Source: Edaphocola flava
GTDB lineage: Bacteria > Bacteroidota > Bacteroidia > Chitinophagales > Chitinophagaceae
Assembly: GCF_004118155.1 (NCBI RefSeq)
Contig: NZ_SAIQ01000005.1
Span: 124,001-188,000, forward strand
Length of the DNA: 64,000 nt
Direction of reading: 5' to 3'
Shown here: positions 53,839 through 63,982 of the stretch, one piece after another
How positions within the stretch are numbered: the first letter of the stretch is position 1
Layout: the number at the start of each line of letters is the position of its first letter
The notes under the pieces: model-generated
The model's database searches: none
Told to the model about the DNA's origin: nothing
What the model saw: only the letters and a program-made list of their open reading frames with translations
Position numbers and translations under genes: made by a program

Positions 53839-55167
53839 ATGAAACGTATCATTTTAAGCATGTCTTTACTGGCTTCGGCAAGTATCGGGGCATTCGCACA
53901 AGAAAGAAAAATAAACTTTACAGAGTATGATTTGCCCAATGGACTGCATGTGATCTTACATGAAGACCACTCTACACCAATTGTAAACGTATCCGTAATG
54001 TACCACGTAGGTTCTAAAAATGAAGATCCGAAACGTACCGGTTTCGCGCACTTCTTTGAGCACCTGATGTTTGAAGGTACCGACAATATCGGCCGTGGTG
54101 AGTACTTTAAAATGATCCAGGCCAATGGTGGTGTGCTGAACGCAAACACTTCTCAGGACCGTACTTATTATTTCCAGACCATGCCTTCTAACCAGGAAGA
54201 GCTGGCCCTGTGGATGGAAGCTGAGCGTATGCTGCATGCCAAAATCGACAGTACTGGTATTGAAACACAACGTAAAGTTGTAAAAGAAGAGAAAAAACAA
54301 AGCTACGATAACCGTCCTTACGGTCACCTGATGGAGGTTGTATTCCAGAATGCATATACTAAGCACCCATACAACTGGATGCCGATCGGTTCTGCACAAT
54401 ACATCGACGAAGCGAAGTACAGCGAGTTCATGGATTTCTACAAAACATTCTATGTTCCTAACAATGCAGTACTGGTAATCGCTGGAGACATCAAACCAGA
54501 GCAAACTAAGAAATGGGTTGAGAAATATTACGGTTCTATCCCTAAAGGTACCAAAGCGATCCCTCGCCCTACCGAAACGGAGCCAGCAATGGCTAAGGCT
54601 AAAGAAGTATTCTATTACGATAACGTTCCTTTCCCTGCGATTATTTTAGCATACCACATCCCTAAAATCGGATCTGATGATGTTTATGCACTGGAAATGT
54701 TGAACAAATTATTATCTAATGGTGCAAGCTCCCGTTTCCAGAAAGAACTGGTAGATAAGAAACAAATGGCAGTTGGTGTTGGTGCATTCAACTTCCCTCT
54801 GGAAGATCCAGGTCTGTCAATGGTATTCGGTATCGCAGCACCTAATGTAAAATACCAGGACTTACAAACTGCTATGGATGCTGAGATCGAAAAAGTAAAA
54901 ACACAGCCGATCCCTGCTACAGAATTCAAAAAACTGCAAAATCAGGTAGAAAGCGAGTTCGTTGGTTCTAACTCTAAAATCGCAGGTATCGCAGAGAACC
55001 TGGCGACTAACTATACTTACTTCCGTAACACCAACCTGGTAAACACAGAGCTGGTTAAATATCAGAAAGTAACTGCTGCCGACCTGACCAGAGTGGCTAA
55101 TAAATATTTGAATAAAGATAACAGACTGGTAGTATACTACCTGCCTAAATCAATGGAGAAGAAATAA
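53839..55167 (+). CDS. M16-family zinc peptidase, catalytic subunit
   Basis: 442 residues from the ATG at 53839. Signal peptide (1-21, ending IGAFAQ). The zinc motif is HFFEH (H71, E74, H75) and a later Glu near residue 150 (KVVKEEKK) is the probable third ligand. The domains then follow pitrilysin/PqqL-like order with GSSSRFQKELVDKK-type regions. It is exported and probably acts in the periplasm or at the outer membrane. A second M16 gene without the zinc motif follows 81 bp downstream. Confidence 0.92.
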   Translation: MKRIILSMSLLASASIGAFAQERKINFTEYDLPNGLHVILHEDHSTPIVNVSVMYHVGSKNEDPKRTGFAHFFEHLMFEGTDNIGRGEYFKMIQANGGVLNANTSQDRTYYFQTMPSNQEELALWMEAERMLHAKIDSTGIETQRKVVKEEKKQSYDNRPYGHLMEVVFQNAYTKHPYNWMPIGSAQYIDEAKYSEFMDFYKTFYVPNNAVLVIAGDIKPEQTKKWVEKYYGSIPKGTKAIPRPTETEPAMAKAKEVFYYDNVPFPAIILAYHIPKIGSDDVYALEMLNKLLSNGASSRFQKELVDKKQMAVGVGAFNFPLEDPGLSMVFGIAAPNVKYQDLQTAMDAEIEKVKTQPIPATEFKKLQNQVESEFVGSNSKIAGIAENLATNYTYFRNTNLVNTELVKYQKVTAADLTRVANKYLNKDNRLVVYYLPKSMEKK

Positions 55168-55248
55168 TCGCTCCGCAATCAGTACATCAATATTCAATTT
55201 AATCAACAGTAAAAGTCAGCCATGCATAATGGCACAAACATATTCAAG

Positions 55249-57324
55249 ATGAAAAAGATAACGCTTTCTATAGCTGCATTAGCCCTCGTTTCTGCAACAT
55301 TTGCACAAACACTGGACAGAAGTGTACGTCCAAAACCTGGTCCGGCTCCTGAAATTAAACTGGGAGACGCACAATCCTTTACTTTACCGAACGGATTAAA
55401 AGTATTCGTAGTAGAGAATCATAAGGTACCTACCGTATCTTACTCTATCATGCTGGATATCGATCCTATCGAAGATCCGAACAAAGCGGGTCTGAGCGAT
55501 TTCATCGGTTCCCTGATTACTGCCGGTACAAAAACTATGACGAAAGAGCAGTTTGACGAAACTACCGATATGATCGGTGCCAATTTATCTGCAAGCAGTG
55601 GTGGTATCTATGGTGGTTCTTTGAAAAAACACCAGGACGTTTTATTAAAACTGATGAGCGATGCCCTGATGAACGCTAACTTCCAGCAATCTGAACTGGA
55701 TAAATTGAGAAAGCAGGCACTGGCTGGTCTGGAGCAATCTAAAACAGAGCCGGATGAAATGCTAGACAATGTTAGTAAAGTACTGAACTTCGGTAAAGCG
55801 CACCCATACGGTATCATCGCTTCTGAAAAAACAGTGGGTAACGTAAACCTGGAAGATTGTAAACAATATTACAGCACTTATTTCCGTCCTAACGTTGCAT
55901 ACATGGCAGTAGTTGGTGATATTACCCTGGCAGAAGCTAAAGATGCGGTAACCAAATATTTTGCTTCATGGCAGAAAGGCGAAGTGCCAAAAACAACTTA
56001 CCCTAAAGTAACTGTTCCTAATAAAACTACCGTTGACTTCGTACCGCGTGACAACTCTGTACAAAGTGTAATCGGTGTTACTTACCCTATCGATCTGAAA
56101 CCAGGTACTCCTGATGTGATCAAAGTAAGAATGCTGAACGAAATCCTGGGTGGTAGCGGTACAGGCCGTCTGTTCCTGAACCTGCGTGAAAAACATGGCT
56201 GGACTTACGGTTCATACTCTTCTTTCAAAAACGACAAAGAAGTAGGTGAATTCCAGGCATATGCCAAAGCAAGAAACGTAGTTACGGATTCTTCTGTAAA
56301 CGAAATTCTGGCGGAAATGAAACGCATCCGTGATGAAAAAGTAGATCCTACTACATTACAGGAAATGAAAAACTATGTTACCGGTACATTCGCTATCGGC
56401 CTGGAAAGCCCTCAGACTATTGCGCAATATGCGATCAATATTGAGCGTTATAACATGCCTAAAGATTACTACAAAAACTACCTGAAAAACGTAGCAGCAG
56501 TTTCTGTAGATGATATCCAGAATACCGCTAAAAAATATGTACAACCTGGTGCAGCACATATTACCGTTGTAGGTGATAAAGCTGAAGCAGAAAAACTGAA
56601 ACGTTTTGCTTCTGATGGCGTTATCCACTATTACGATAACTATGGTAACAGCATCGAAGCACCGGTAACCAAAGCCGTAGCTTCTGATATTACTCCGGAA
56701 GCGGTTGTAGCTAAGTATGTAGATGCCATCGGTGGTAAAGCAGTAGTTGAAAAACTGACTTCTCTGTACTCTGAAGCATCTGCAGAAATGCAGGGTCAGG
56801 CGATCAAGATCACTCAGAAAATCGTAAGCCCGGATAAATACTATATGTCTGTAATGGTTCCAGGTATGGGCGAAGTTCAGAAAATGACCGTAAGCGGCAA
56901 TACCGGTAAAATCTCCGGAATGGGCCAAAGCCAGGATATGCCGGCTGATATGCTGTCTGCCTACAAAGAGCAGGCTGACTTACAGGCTGATCTGCACCCA
57001 GAGAAATATGGTATTACCATGAAACTGAAAGGTGTTGAGAAAGTAGATGGTAAAGATTGTTACGTGGTTGAAAAAACCAACAAGGAAGGTAACGTATCTG
57101 TATCTTACTACGATCAGGCAACTAACCTGTTGATTAAAGAAGTAAAAACCGATAAAGAAGGTAACGGTCAGACCGTAATCTTAGGTGATTACAAAGCTGT
57201 AACCAATGGTAATGGCTATAAAGCTCCGCACAGCATTAAGATCCAGTCTCCGCAAGGACCACAGGAACTGACTGTGCAGAAAATGGAAGCAAACAAAAAA
57301 ATCAGCGACAGCGATTTTAAATAA
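55249..57324 (+). CDS. M16-family protein without the zinc site, with extra C-terminal domain
   Basis: 691 residues from the ATG at 55249 (nine residues shorter than the earlier in-frame start). Signal peptide (ends SATFAQ). The region aligned to HxxEH reads GLSDFIGSLI, so it lacks catalytic residues and probably pairs with the gene before it. After about residue 480 comes a C-terminal domain of about 210 residues (VVAKYVDAIGGKAVVEKLTS, then YYDQATNLLIKEVKTD) that looks like an outer-membrane lipoprotein-sorting-type beta fold. Such active/inactive M16 pairs are known in several bacteria. Confidence 0.88.
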   Translation: MKKITLSIAALALVSATFAQTLDRSVRPKPGPAPEIKLGDAQSFTLPNGLKVFVVENHKVPTVSYSIMLDIDPIEDPNKAGLSDFIGSLITAGTKTMTKEQFDETTDMIGANLSASSGGIYGGSLKKHQDVLLKLMSDALMNANFQQSELDKLRKQALAGLEQSKTEPDEMLDNVSKVLNFGKAHPYGIIASEKTVGNVNLEDCKQYYSTYFRPNVAYMAVVGDITLAEAKDAVTKYFASWQKGEVPKTTYPKVTVPNKTTVDFVPRDNSVQSVIGVTYPIDLKPGTPDVIKVRMLNEILGGSGTGRLFLNLREKHGWTYGSYSSFKNDKEVGEFQAYAKARNVVTDSSVNEILAEMKRIRDEKVDPTTLQEMKNYVTGTFAIGLESPQTIAQYAINIERYNMPKDYYKNYLKNVAAVSVDDIQNTAKKYVQPGAAHITVVGDKAEAEKLKRFASDGVIHYYDNYGNSIEAPVTKAVASDITPEAVVAKYVDAIGGKAVVEKLTSLYSEASAEMQGQAIKITQKIVSPDKYYMSVMVPGMGEVQKMTVSGNTGKISGMGQSQDMPADMLSAYKEQADLQADLHPEKYGITMKLKGVEKVDGKDCYVVEKTNKEGNVSVSYYDQATNLLIKEVKTDKEGNGQTVILGDYKAVTNGNGYKAPHSIKIQSPQGPQELTVQKMEANKKISDSDFK

Positions 57325-57347
57325 TCAACTGCATCCGCAGAATATAT

Positions 57348-57380
57348 AAAAAGGCAGGAACTCGTTTCCTGCCTTTTTGT
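57348..57380 (+). terminator. Terminator after the M16 pair
   Basis: 13-bp arms AAAAAGGCAGGAA (57348-57360) and complement (57366-57378) with loop CTCGT, then GTTTG. Confidence 0.85.
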
Positions 57381-57450
57381 TTGTAAGTTTGCCGCTAAAC
57401 TGAGCCTGTTTTATCATTGCTCGGTATACCATAAATACGCTTATATAATT

Positions 57451-58710
57451 ATGTTTGCCACTATAGTTAAAGAATTAAAACTGCTGTTGCGGGACCCTGT
57501 AGGATTATTGCTGTTGATTTTCATGCCGGCTATACTCATTATCGTGATGGCCGTAACGCAGGATAGTACCTTTAAAGATATGCGGGATGTGAAGTTTGAG
57601 GTATTTGTCATCAACAAAGATCAGGGCAAGGTAGGAAAAGAGATTGTAGCTGCAATAGAAGCCAGCAGTATGTTCGAGACCAAAATATATACCGATGAGC
57701 ATAGCCTGCGTAATGATATTAATTCCGGTAAAGCAAAGATCGGTCTGATTATACCGGAAGAGGCCAGCAGCTCGCTGGTGAATACTGCAAATAAAGTAGT
57801 AAATGCCGTTGGTGCAAAATCGGGGCTTCCGGCTTCCTATGCCCAGAATAAAGCCCTTGATTCCACAGAGATTGAGGTACTGTTTGACCCAACCTTAAAA
57901 CCTTCCTTCAAGAATTCATTCAAATTTGCACTGATGCAGTATGCCACACAGTCAAAAATGAATACCCTGATGAGCCGCCTGGGCTCAATGAATGGGACTG
58001 AGATGAGTATCGATTCCGCATTGACACAAGAACTATACAGCGCCCTGCCGCTGAAAGAACACCTGGAAGATAAACATGCCACTTTTACCCTGAACTCTGT
58101 ACAGCATAATGTGCCCTCCTGGGCTATTTTCGGCATGTTCCTGATCGTAGTACCTATTGCCGGCAATATGATCCGTGAGCGGGAAGAGGGAAGTATGACC
58201 CGTTTAAAGCTGATTCCCGGTGCGCCGGTCAAAGCCAATATCGGTATGATCCTTTTCTATACCCTGTTCTGTTTTCTGCAATTTTATGTGATGATGCTGA
58301 TCGGCACTATGCTCATACCCCTGTTTGGCTTGCCTAAATTATATATGGGTTCACACCCCTGGGCTACTGTGCCTTTAGTATTAGCCACTGCATTCTGTGC
58401 GACTACATATGGTTATCTTGTAGGCAATGTGTTTAAAACAGCCAACCAGGCCATGCCTGTTGGTGCCATATTTACCGTTATCCTGGCATCTCTCGGAGGT
58501 ATATGGGTACCGCTGGAGATCCTGCCGCCGGTAATGACTACTGTAGCTAAATTCACCCCCATGTACTGGGCCTTTAATGGTGTAAGCAATATCTTCCTGA
58601 GAGGGCAGGGTATGCATGATGTATGGCTGCCTATTGTGATTATGCTATTCTCTGGTTGTGTCATGACCCTGATCAGCAGCTTTATCTCCCGTCGACGCAT
58701 CGTTAACTGA
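57451..58710 (+). CDS. ABC-2 type transporter permease (YhhJ/YbhR-like)
   Basis: 419 residues: one N-terminal span (KELKLLLRDPVGLLLL...), a large extracytoplasmic domain (residues 50-220) and five to six C-terminal spans with FLIVVPIAGNMIREREEGSMTRLKLIPG, the signature of ABC-2 permeases. No ATP-binding gene is adjacent, so the partner must be encoded elsewhere. It lies 19 bp before the HMA-domain gene on the same strand, so they may be in one operon. Confidence 0.88.
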   Translation: MFATIVKELKLLLRDPVGLLLLIFMPAILIIVMAVTQDSTFKDMRDVKFEVFVINKDQGKVGKEIVAAIEASSMFETKIYTDEHSLRNDINSGKAKIGLIIPEEASSSLVNTANKVVNAVGAKSGLPASYAQNKALDSTEIEVLFDPTLKPSFKNSFKFALMQYATQSKMNTLMSRLGSMNGTEMSIDSALTQELYSALPLKEHLEDKHATFTLNSVQHNVPSWAIFGMFLIVVPIAGNMIREREEGSMTRLKLIPGAPVKANIGMILFYTLFCFLQFYVMMLIGTMLIPLFGLPKLYMGSHPWATVPLVLATAFCATTYGYLVGNVFKTANQAMPVGAIFTVILASLGGIWVPLEILPPVMTTVAKFTPMYWAFNGVSNIFLRGQGMHDVWLPIVIMLFSGCVMTLISSFISRRRIVN

Positions 58711-58729
58711 TTTTATGTAACTTTATAAG

Positions 58730-59239
58730 ATGAAGATCAGGTTGTTATTCTGCATTTGTCTTGTATTCATCTCTGCTGTAGCCACAGCCCAGTTTACGGC
58801 TGTGCGTATTGGGGTAGACGGACTTACCTGCTCGCAGTGCAGCCGCAGTGTAGAAATGCGTTTGCGTAAGCTTGATTTTATCAAAGAGGTGCAGATGGAT
58901 CTGGCCAATACCCGCGCTGTTTTAAAATTAAAACCCAATGCGCCTATTGCGTTTAGCCAGGTGGCTAAGGCGGTAACAGACGCCGGATTTTCCGTACGAT
59001 TTATAGATGCAGATTTTAAGCCCGGTGCCGGTGAGCAATTGCGGGCCTCATGCTTTACATATAAGAATGCCTGTTATGAACTGGCAAAAGGAGACTTGTC
59101 TGCATCCGTTCCGGTCTGGAAAATGCGTTTTGTAGATAAAGGAATGATAGATCCGGTGAGTTATAAAAAATACCATAACCTTCCAGTCACAGCAGATTGC
59201 CATTGCAAAACTGCATACCGTTTTGTGCTGGCAGATTAA
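58730..59239 (+). CDS. Secreted HMA-domain metal-binding protein
   Basis: 169 residues: signal peptide ending ATAQ and an HMA domain with the metal site GLTCSQCSRSVEMRLRKL (C-x2-C). The C-terminal half has further Cys (ASCFTYKNACYE, and DCHCKTAY) that may bind or reduce metal. It should be in the periplasm and carry a metal such as copper. It is followed 20 bp later by a beta-barrel gene, and may form a metal-handling set with it and the preceding ABC permease. Confidence 0.8.
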   Translation: MKIRLLFCICLVFISAVATAQFTAVRIGVDGLTCSQCSRSVEMRLRKLDFIKEVQMDLANTRAVLKLKPNAPIAFSQVAKAVTDAGFSVRFIDADFKPGAGEQLRASCFTYKNACYELAKGDLSASVPVWKMRFVDKGMIDPVSYKKYHNLPVTADCHCKTAYRFVLAD

Positions 59240-59259
59240 AGGCAATATTATATATACAA

Positions 59260-60222
59260 ATGAATAAAAAACAGCTCTTGAGTATTGGATTGATGCTGAG
59301 TCTGGCACAGACGGGCCGGGCACAGGAGCTCTTCCCCAATACCGAGCCGGCCAGCAATATTCCTAAAGGTACCCTTGGCATTCGCCTCATGTCAGAGTTT
59401 TATAAAGAAAGTAATCAGCTGAGAAACTTTAACGGACTCCGGTTGATGTACGGCCTTACACCGAAGCTCTCCGTATACCTTACCGCTGCCAGTTCCAACC
59501 ACCACAAAGAAAAGTTACCCGAAGAATTTCCCTATCATAATACACCCGAGCGAGGTGTATACAAGCCCTATAAATTTAATGGATTCAGTCTGTATGCCAA
59601 ATACCGTTTCCTGACCCGGGACAGGACCAATGAGCATTTGCGTATGGCCGCTTATGCAGAAGCCTCTGCAGTCAATACTGCGCATGATGAAGGAGAACCC
59701 CGACTGATGGATGATACCAAAGGAGTGGGTTTCGGGCTCATCTCCACTTACCTGAAAAATAAATTTGCCGTATCGCTTACTGCCGGAGTGATCTTGCCTG
59801 GGAAGTTTTCCGGAGTACAGGTCGATCCTATAGCAGGACTGCCCGATATTCCTACTACGGTAAAATATCCGACAACAATTAATTATAGCCTGTCCTTCGG
59901 CTATCTGGTATATCCGCGTACCTATCGCAGCTATAAGCAGCCCAATATAAACCTGTACTGTGAATTTATGGGAAAGTATTACGGTGATGTGCGTGTATGG
60001 CTGACGCCTTACAATGCGCCGGAGTACGAAATACGTACATCCTATTTTCCGAAAGCCTTACAGGCAGGGTTTTATGTAGATATAGTGCCTGGTGTGCAGC
60101 TTATCTTAAATTCCAACACCCGTATCGATTTTTCTACACAATTGCAATTTGTTAAATTGTCATATGCCCGTTTATACCCCCAGTTTAACATCGGTTTGCA
60201 GCATTATTTGTACTGGAAATAA
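59260..60222 (+). CDS. Outer-membrane beta-barrel protein of unknown function, near the HMA gene
   Basis: 320 residues from the ATG at 59260 (an earlier in-frame start at 59197 overlaps the HMA gene). Signal peptide ends TGRAQ. The rest is beta-rich: FNGLRLMYGLTPKLSVYLTA, LYAKYRFLTR, KFAVSLTAGVILPG and an end QHYLYWK, all compatible with a barrel. I do not recognise a family. The layout matches the DUF5777 gene near 21.5 kb in style, though not in sequence. Confidence 0.65.
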   Translation: MNKKQLLSIGLMLSLAQTGRAQELFPNTEPASNIPKGTLGIRLMSEFYKESNQLRNFNGLRLMYGLTPKLSVYLTAASSNHHKEKLPEEFPYHNTPERGVYKPYKFNGFSLYAKYRFLTRDRTNEHLRMAAYAEASAVNTAHDEGEPRLMDDTKGVGFGLISTYLKNKFAVSLTAGVILPGKFSGVQVDPIAGLPDIPTTVKYPTTINYSLSFGYLVYPRTYRSYKQPNINLYCEFMGKYYGDVRVWLTPYNAPEYEIRTSYFPKALQAGFYVDIVPGVQLILNSNTRIDFSTQLQFVKLSYARLYPQFNIGLQHYLYWK

Positions 60223-60309
60223 GCAATTTACAAAGTGCCATTGTCATGAAATAAGCGCTGTCATACGCTCAAATGCAGGCCAATATAGGTTTTTATTTTT
60301 TTATTTCCC

Positions 60310-60341
60310 TTTGTATTTTTAAAAATAGGGTGGTATCTTTG
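60310..60341 (+). promoter_or_regulatory. Promoter of the sdhCAB operon
   Basis: TTTG (60310-60313) and TATCTTTG (60334-60341), spaced 20 bp, match the Bacteroidota consensus. Expected transcription start near 60346. Confidence 0.75.
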
Positions 60342-60392
60342 CAACTAAATTTTTGACAGAAAAATTACATTTCACATTTCTCACTTTTTAGA

Positions 60393-61112
60393 ATGAAAAA
60401 CTTTTTAACATCTTCGATTGGTAAAAAACTGGTAATGGGTCTCACTGGTCTGTTCTTGATCGTCTTCCTGGTAGTCCACTGTTACGCCAATGCTCAGATC
60501 TTCTTAGAATGGCTGGATTACGGCAGAGGCTACAAAGCTTATGGTGAAATTGCCCACTTCCTTGGTTCCAATCCAATTATCCGTATCGCAGAGGTAGGCT
60601 TGTTTGCCTTCATTATCCTGCACATTGTACAAGGGTTAATGCTTACTGCACAGAACAAGGCCAAGCGACCGATAGGCTACAACGTAGCTCCTGGTAACAG
60701 CAGCAGTAAATGGTATACCCGTTCAATGGGCTTACTGGGTACACTGATCCTGATGTTTTTAGTATTACACCTGGCACACTTCTGGGCACCTAACCGTTAC
60801 CAGCAGTTGACACAAGGTCATGAAAAAGACCTGTACCTGATCATGGAAGAAACATTCCAGCAATGGTGGGTTGTTATTATATATGTAGCAGGATGTATCT
60901 CCCTGGCATGGCACTTAGTGCATGGCTTCTGGAGTGCATTCCAGACTTTAGGTTTAAGTACACCTAAATACAAAGGTTTAATTAACTGTATCGGTGTAGG
61001 CTTCGCAATCATCGTTCCGGCTATTTTTGCCCTGATGCCGATTTCTTACAAATTAGGATGGTTGCCACCTGCAGCAGAGGTTGCTCAGTTTGTAAAAACA
61101 ATGGCACACTAA
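60393..61112 (+). CDS. sdhC: Succinate dehydrogenase/fumarate reductase cytochrome b subunit
   Basis: 239 residues with five membrane spans and several His (for example HCYANAQIF, HIVQGL, HLAHFWAPNRYQQL, HLVHGFWSAFQTLG) for two b hemes, as in the di-heme membrane anchor (b558-type) of Bacteroidota. It passes electrons between the flavoprotein part and menaquinone. The gene is 56 bp before sdhA. Confidence 0.93.
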   Translation: MKNFLTSSIGKKLVMGLTGLFLIVFLVVHCYANAQIFLEWLDYGRGYKAYGEIAHFLGSNPIIRIAEVGLFAFIILHIVQGLMLTAQNKAKRPIGYNVAPGNSSSKWYTRSMGLLGTLILMFLVLHLAHFWAPNRYQQLTQGHEKDLYLIMEETFQQWWVVIIYVAGCISLAWHLVHGFWSAFQTLGLSTPKYKGLINCIGVGFAIIVPAIFALMPISYKLGWLPPAAEVAQFVKTMAH

Positions 61113-61168
61113 TTTTTAAAGCCTAGCCTTTATTATCAATTTAAACAGCAAAAAAGACTTCATTAGAT

Positions 61169-63142
61169 ATGTTAAATTCAAAAATACCTGCCGGCGAACT
61201 TTCGCAAAAATGGTCTTCTTATAAAAATAGTTGTAAAATCGTCAACCCAGCCAATAAACGTAGCTTAGAAGTTATCGTTATCGGTACTGGTCTGGCAGGA
61301 GCTTCTGCTGCTGCATCGTTAGGCGAATTAGGATATAAAGTAAAAGCATTCTGCTTCCAGGATTCTCCGCGTCGTGCGCACTCTATCGCTGCACAGGGTG
61401 GTATCAATGCTGCCAAAAACTATCAGAATGATGGTGACAGCGTTTACCGCTTGTTCTACGATACCATCAAAGGTGGCGACTATCGTGCACGTGAGTCCAA
61501 TGTACACCGTCTGGCTGAGGTAAGTGCTAACATCATTGATCAATGTGTGGCTCAGGGTGTACCATTTGCCCGTGAATACGGTGGTATGCTGAGCAACCGT
61601 TCTTTCGGTGGTACTCAGGTACAACGTACATTCTACGCTGCAGGTCAGACCGGACAGCAACTGCTGATTGGTGCATACCAGGCCCTGGAGCGCCAGGTAG
61701 CCTTAGGTAATGTAACCATGTATAACCGCCATGAAATGCTGGACATCGTTATGGTCGATGGTAAAGCACGTGGTATCATTGCCCGTAATATGATTACCGG
61801 TAAACTGGAAAGACACTTCGGACATGCTGTTCTGCTGTGTTCCGGTGGTTACGGTAACGTATTCTACTTATCTACAAATGCGATGGGCAGTAACGTAACG
61901 GCAACCTGGAAGGCTCACCTGAAAGGTGCATACTTTGCTAACCCTTGTTATACACAAATTCACCCGACCTGTATTCCGGTTTCAGGAGATCACCAGTCTA
62001 AACTGACGCTGATGTCTGAATCTTTACGTAACGATGGTCGTATCTGGGTGCCTAAAAAACAAAACGATACCCGTAAGGCCAGCGAGATTCCTGAAGAGGA
62101 AAGAGATTACTACCTGGAAAGAAGATATCCTGCCTTCGGTAACCTGGTACCTCGTGACGTAGCCTCCCGTGCTGCAAAAGAGCGTTGCGATGCCGGTTAT
62201 GGTGTAGGTACTTCCAAGCAAGCAGTATACCTGGATTTCGCAGCAGCGGTAATCCGTTACGGTACTATTGAGTGCGGTAAAGTAGGTAACCATAATCCGA
62301 CTCCGGAAGAGGTACGTACTCATGGGCTGGCTGTAGTAAAAGAAAAATACGGTAACCTGTTCGATATGTATGCGAAGATTACCGGTGAAGATCCATATGA
62401 AGTGCCAATGCGTATATACCCTGCGGTACACTATACAATGGGTGGTCTGTGGGTAGATTATGAACTGATGACAAGTGTGCCTGGTCTGTATTGTCTGGGT
62501 GAGGCTAACTTCTCTGACCACGGTGCAAACCGCCTGGGCGCATCAGCATTGATGCAGGGTCTGGCAGATGGTTACTTCGTAATCCCTTACACTCTGGGTA
62601 ACTACCTGGCAGATGATATCCGTACAAAAGCCATTCCAACTGATCATCCTGAATTTGTAAAAGCAGAGAAAGAGGTTGCTGACCGTATCAATAAACTGAT
62701 GAGCATTAAAGGTACACAATCTGTAGAGAGCCTGCACAAACGTCTGGGTAAGATCATGTGGGATAAATGTGGTATGGGCCGTACTAAAGAAGGTCTGACA
62801 GAAGCAATCGCAGAGATACAGGCACTGAAAAAAGAGTTCTGGAGCGATGTGAAAATCCCTGGTACTGTTGAAGGTATGAACACTGAGCTGGATAAAGCTA
62901 ACCGTGTTGCAGACTTCATCGAATTAGGCGAGCTGATGTGTAAAGATGCCCTGAACCGTGCTGAATCTTGTGGTGGTCACTTCCGTGAAGAGTCTCAGAC
63001 TGAAGACGGTGAAGCAAAACGTGATGATGAAAACTTCATGTATGTTGCTGCATGGCAGTACAACGGAGACAGTGATTGGATCTTACATAAGGAAGATCTG
63101 AATTATGAAGTAGTTCACCCGTCTCAACGTTCTTATAAATAA
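61169..63142 (+). CDS. sdhA: Succinate dehydrogenase/fumarate reductase flavoprotein subunit
   Basis: 657 residues. FAD motif [20 protein letters not shown], the covalent FAD His in [17 protein letters not shown], and the catalytic Arg region near [10 protein letters not shown] and [12 protein letters not shown]. This long form fits the quinol-linked SdhA/FrdA of Bacteroidota. It oxidises succinate or reduces fumarate on the cytoplasmic side. Confidence 0.96.
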   Translation: MLNSKIPAGELSQKWSSYKNSCKIVNPANKRSLEVIVIGTGLAGASAAASLGELGYKVKAFCFQDSPRRAHSIAAQGGINAAKNYQNDGDSVYRLFYDTIKGGDYRARESNVHRLAEVSANIIDQCVAQGVPFAREYGGMLSNRSFGGTQVQRTFYAAGQTGQQLLIGAYQALERQVALGNVTMYNRHEMLDIVMVDGKARGIIARNMITGKLERHFGHAVLLCSGGYGNVFYLSTNAMGSNVTATWKAHLKGAYFANPCYTQIHPTCIPVSGDHQSKLTLMSESLRNDGRIWVPKKQNDTRKASEIPEEERDYYLERRYPAFGNLVPRDVASRAAKERCDAGYGVGTSKQAVYLDFAAAVIRYGTIECGKVGNHNPTPEEVRTHGLAVVKEKYGNLFDMYAKITGEDPYEVPMRIYPAVHYTMGGLWVDYELMTSVPGLYCLGEANFSDHGANRLGASALMQGLADGYFVIPYTLGNYLADDIRTKAIPTDHPEFVKAEKEVADRINKLMSIKGTQSVESLHKRLGKIMWDKCGMGRTKEGLTEAIAEIQALKKEFWSDVKIPGTVEGMNTELDKANRVADFIELGELMCKDALNRAESCGGHFREESQTEDGEAKRDDENFMYVAAWQYNGDSDWILHKEDLNYEVVHPSQRSYK

Positions 63143-63211
63143 TATTATTCAACAAACATATTTCATTAAGTGCGTTGCGACCGCTTAATGTACCTATAAA
63201 AGTTTAAACAG

Positions 63212-63982
63212 ATGGAACATTATAATATGAATTTGACGCTGAAAGTATGGCGTCAGCAAAATGCTCAGGTTCAAGGTAGCTTCGAAACCTATCAGGTGAA
63301 AGATATCTCTTCTGAAATGTCTTTCCTGGAGATGTTCGACGTATTGAACGAGCAATTGATTCATGAAGGAAAAGAGCCGATCACATTCGATCACGACTGT
63401 CGTGAGGGTATTTGTGGCGCTTGTTCTATGCACATCAACGGTAAAGCCCACGGTCCGTGGAGCGGTACCACAACCTGCCAGTTGCACATGCGTGCATTTA
63501 AAGATGGCGATACAATCGTTGTAGAACCTTGGAGAGCAGGTGCTTTCCCGGTGATCAAAGATCTGATGGTCGATCGTACAGCGTTTGACCGTATCATCCA
63601 GGCTGGTGGTTATATCTCTGTAAATACCGGTAATGCACAGGATGCGAACAACCTGCCTATTGCTAAAGATAAAGCAGATGAGTCCTTCGCAGCAGCAACC
63701 TGTATCGGTTGTGGTGCTTGTGTAGCCTCTTGTAAAAACTCTTCAGCTATGCTGTTCCTGTCTGCAAAAGTAGCTCACCTGGCCTTATTGCCACAAGGTG
63801 AAGCAGAGCGCAAGACACGTGTAGTGAACATGGTTGATCAGATGGATAAAGAAGGTTTCGGTTCTTGTACCAACACCGGTGCTTGTGAAGCTGAATGTCC
63901 TAAAGAGATCTCTATCATGAACATCCGTCGTCTGAACTCAGAGTACATTAAAGCTGGTCTGAGCGGAAGCGTAGCTAAATAA
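63212..63982 (+). CDS. sdhB: Succinate dehydrogenase/fumarate reductase iron-sulfur subunit
   Basis: 256 residues. [2Fe-2S] cysteines in [20 protein letters not shown] with a later CQ Cys; [4Fe-4S] and [3Fe-4S] clusters in [15 protein letters not shown] and [16 protein letters not shown]. It relays electrons from SdhA to the membrane anchor. The gene ends 18 bp before the window edge. Confidence 0.96.
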   Translation: MEHYNMNLTLKVWRQQNAQVQGSFETYQVKDISSEMSFLEMFDVLNEQLIHEGKEPITFDHDCREGICGACSMHINGKAHGPWSGTTTCQLHMRAFKDGDTIVVEPWRAGAFPVIKDLMVDRTAFDRIIQAGGYISVNTGNAQDANNLPIAKDKADESFAAATCIGCGACVASCKNSSAMLFLSAKVAHLALLPQGEAERKTRVVNMVDQMDKEGFGSCTNTGACEAECPKEISIMNIRRLNSEYIKAGLSGSVAK

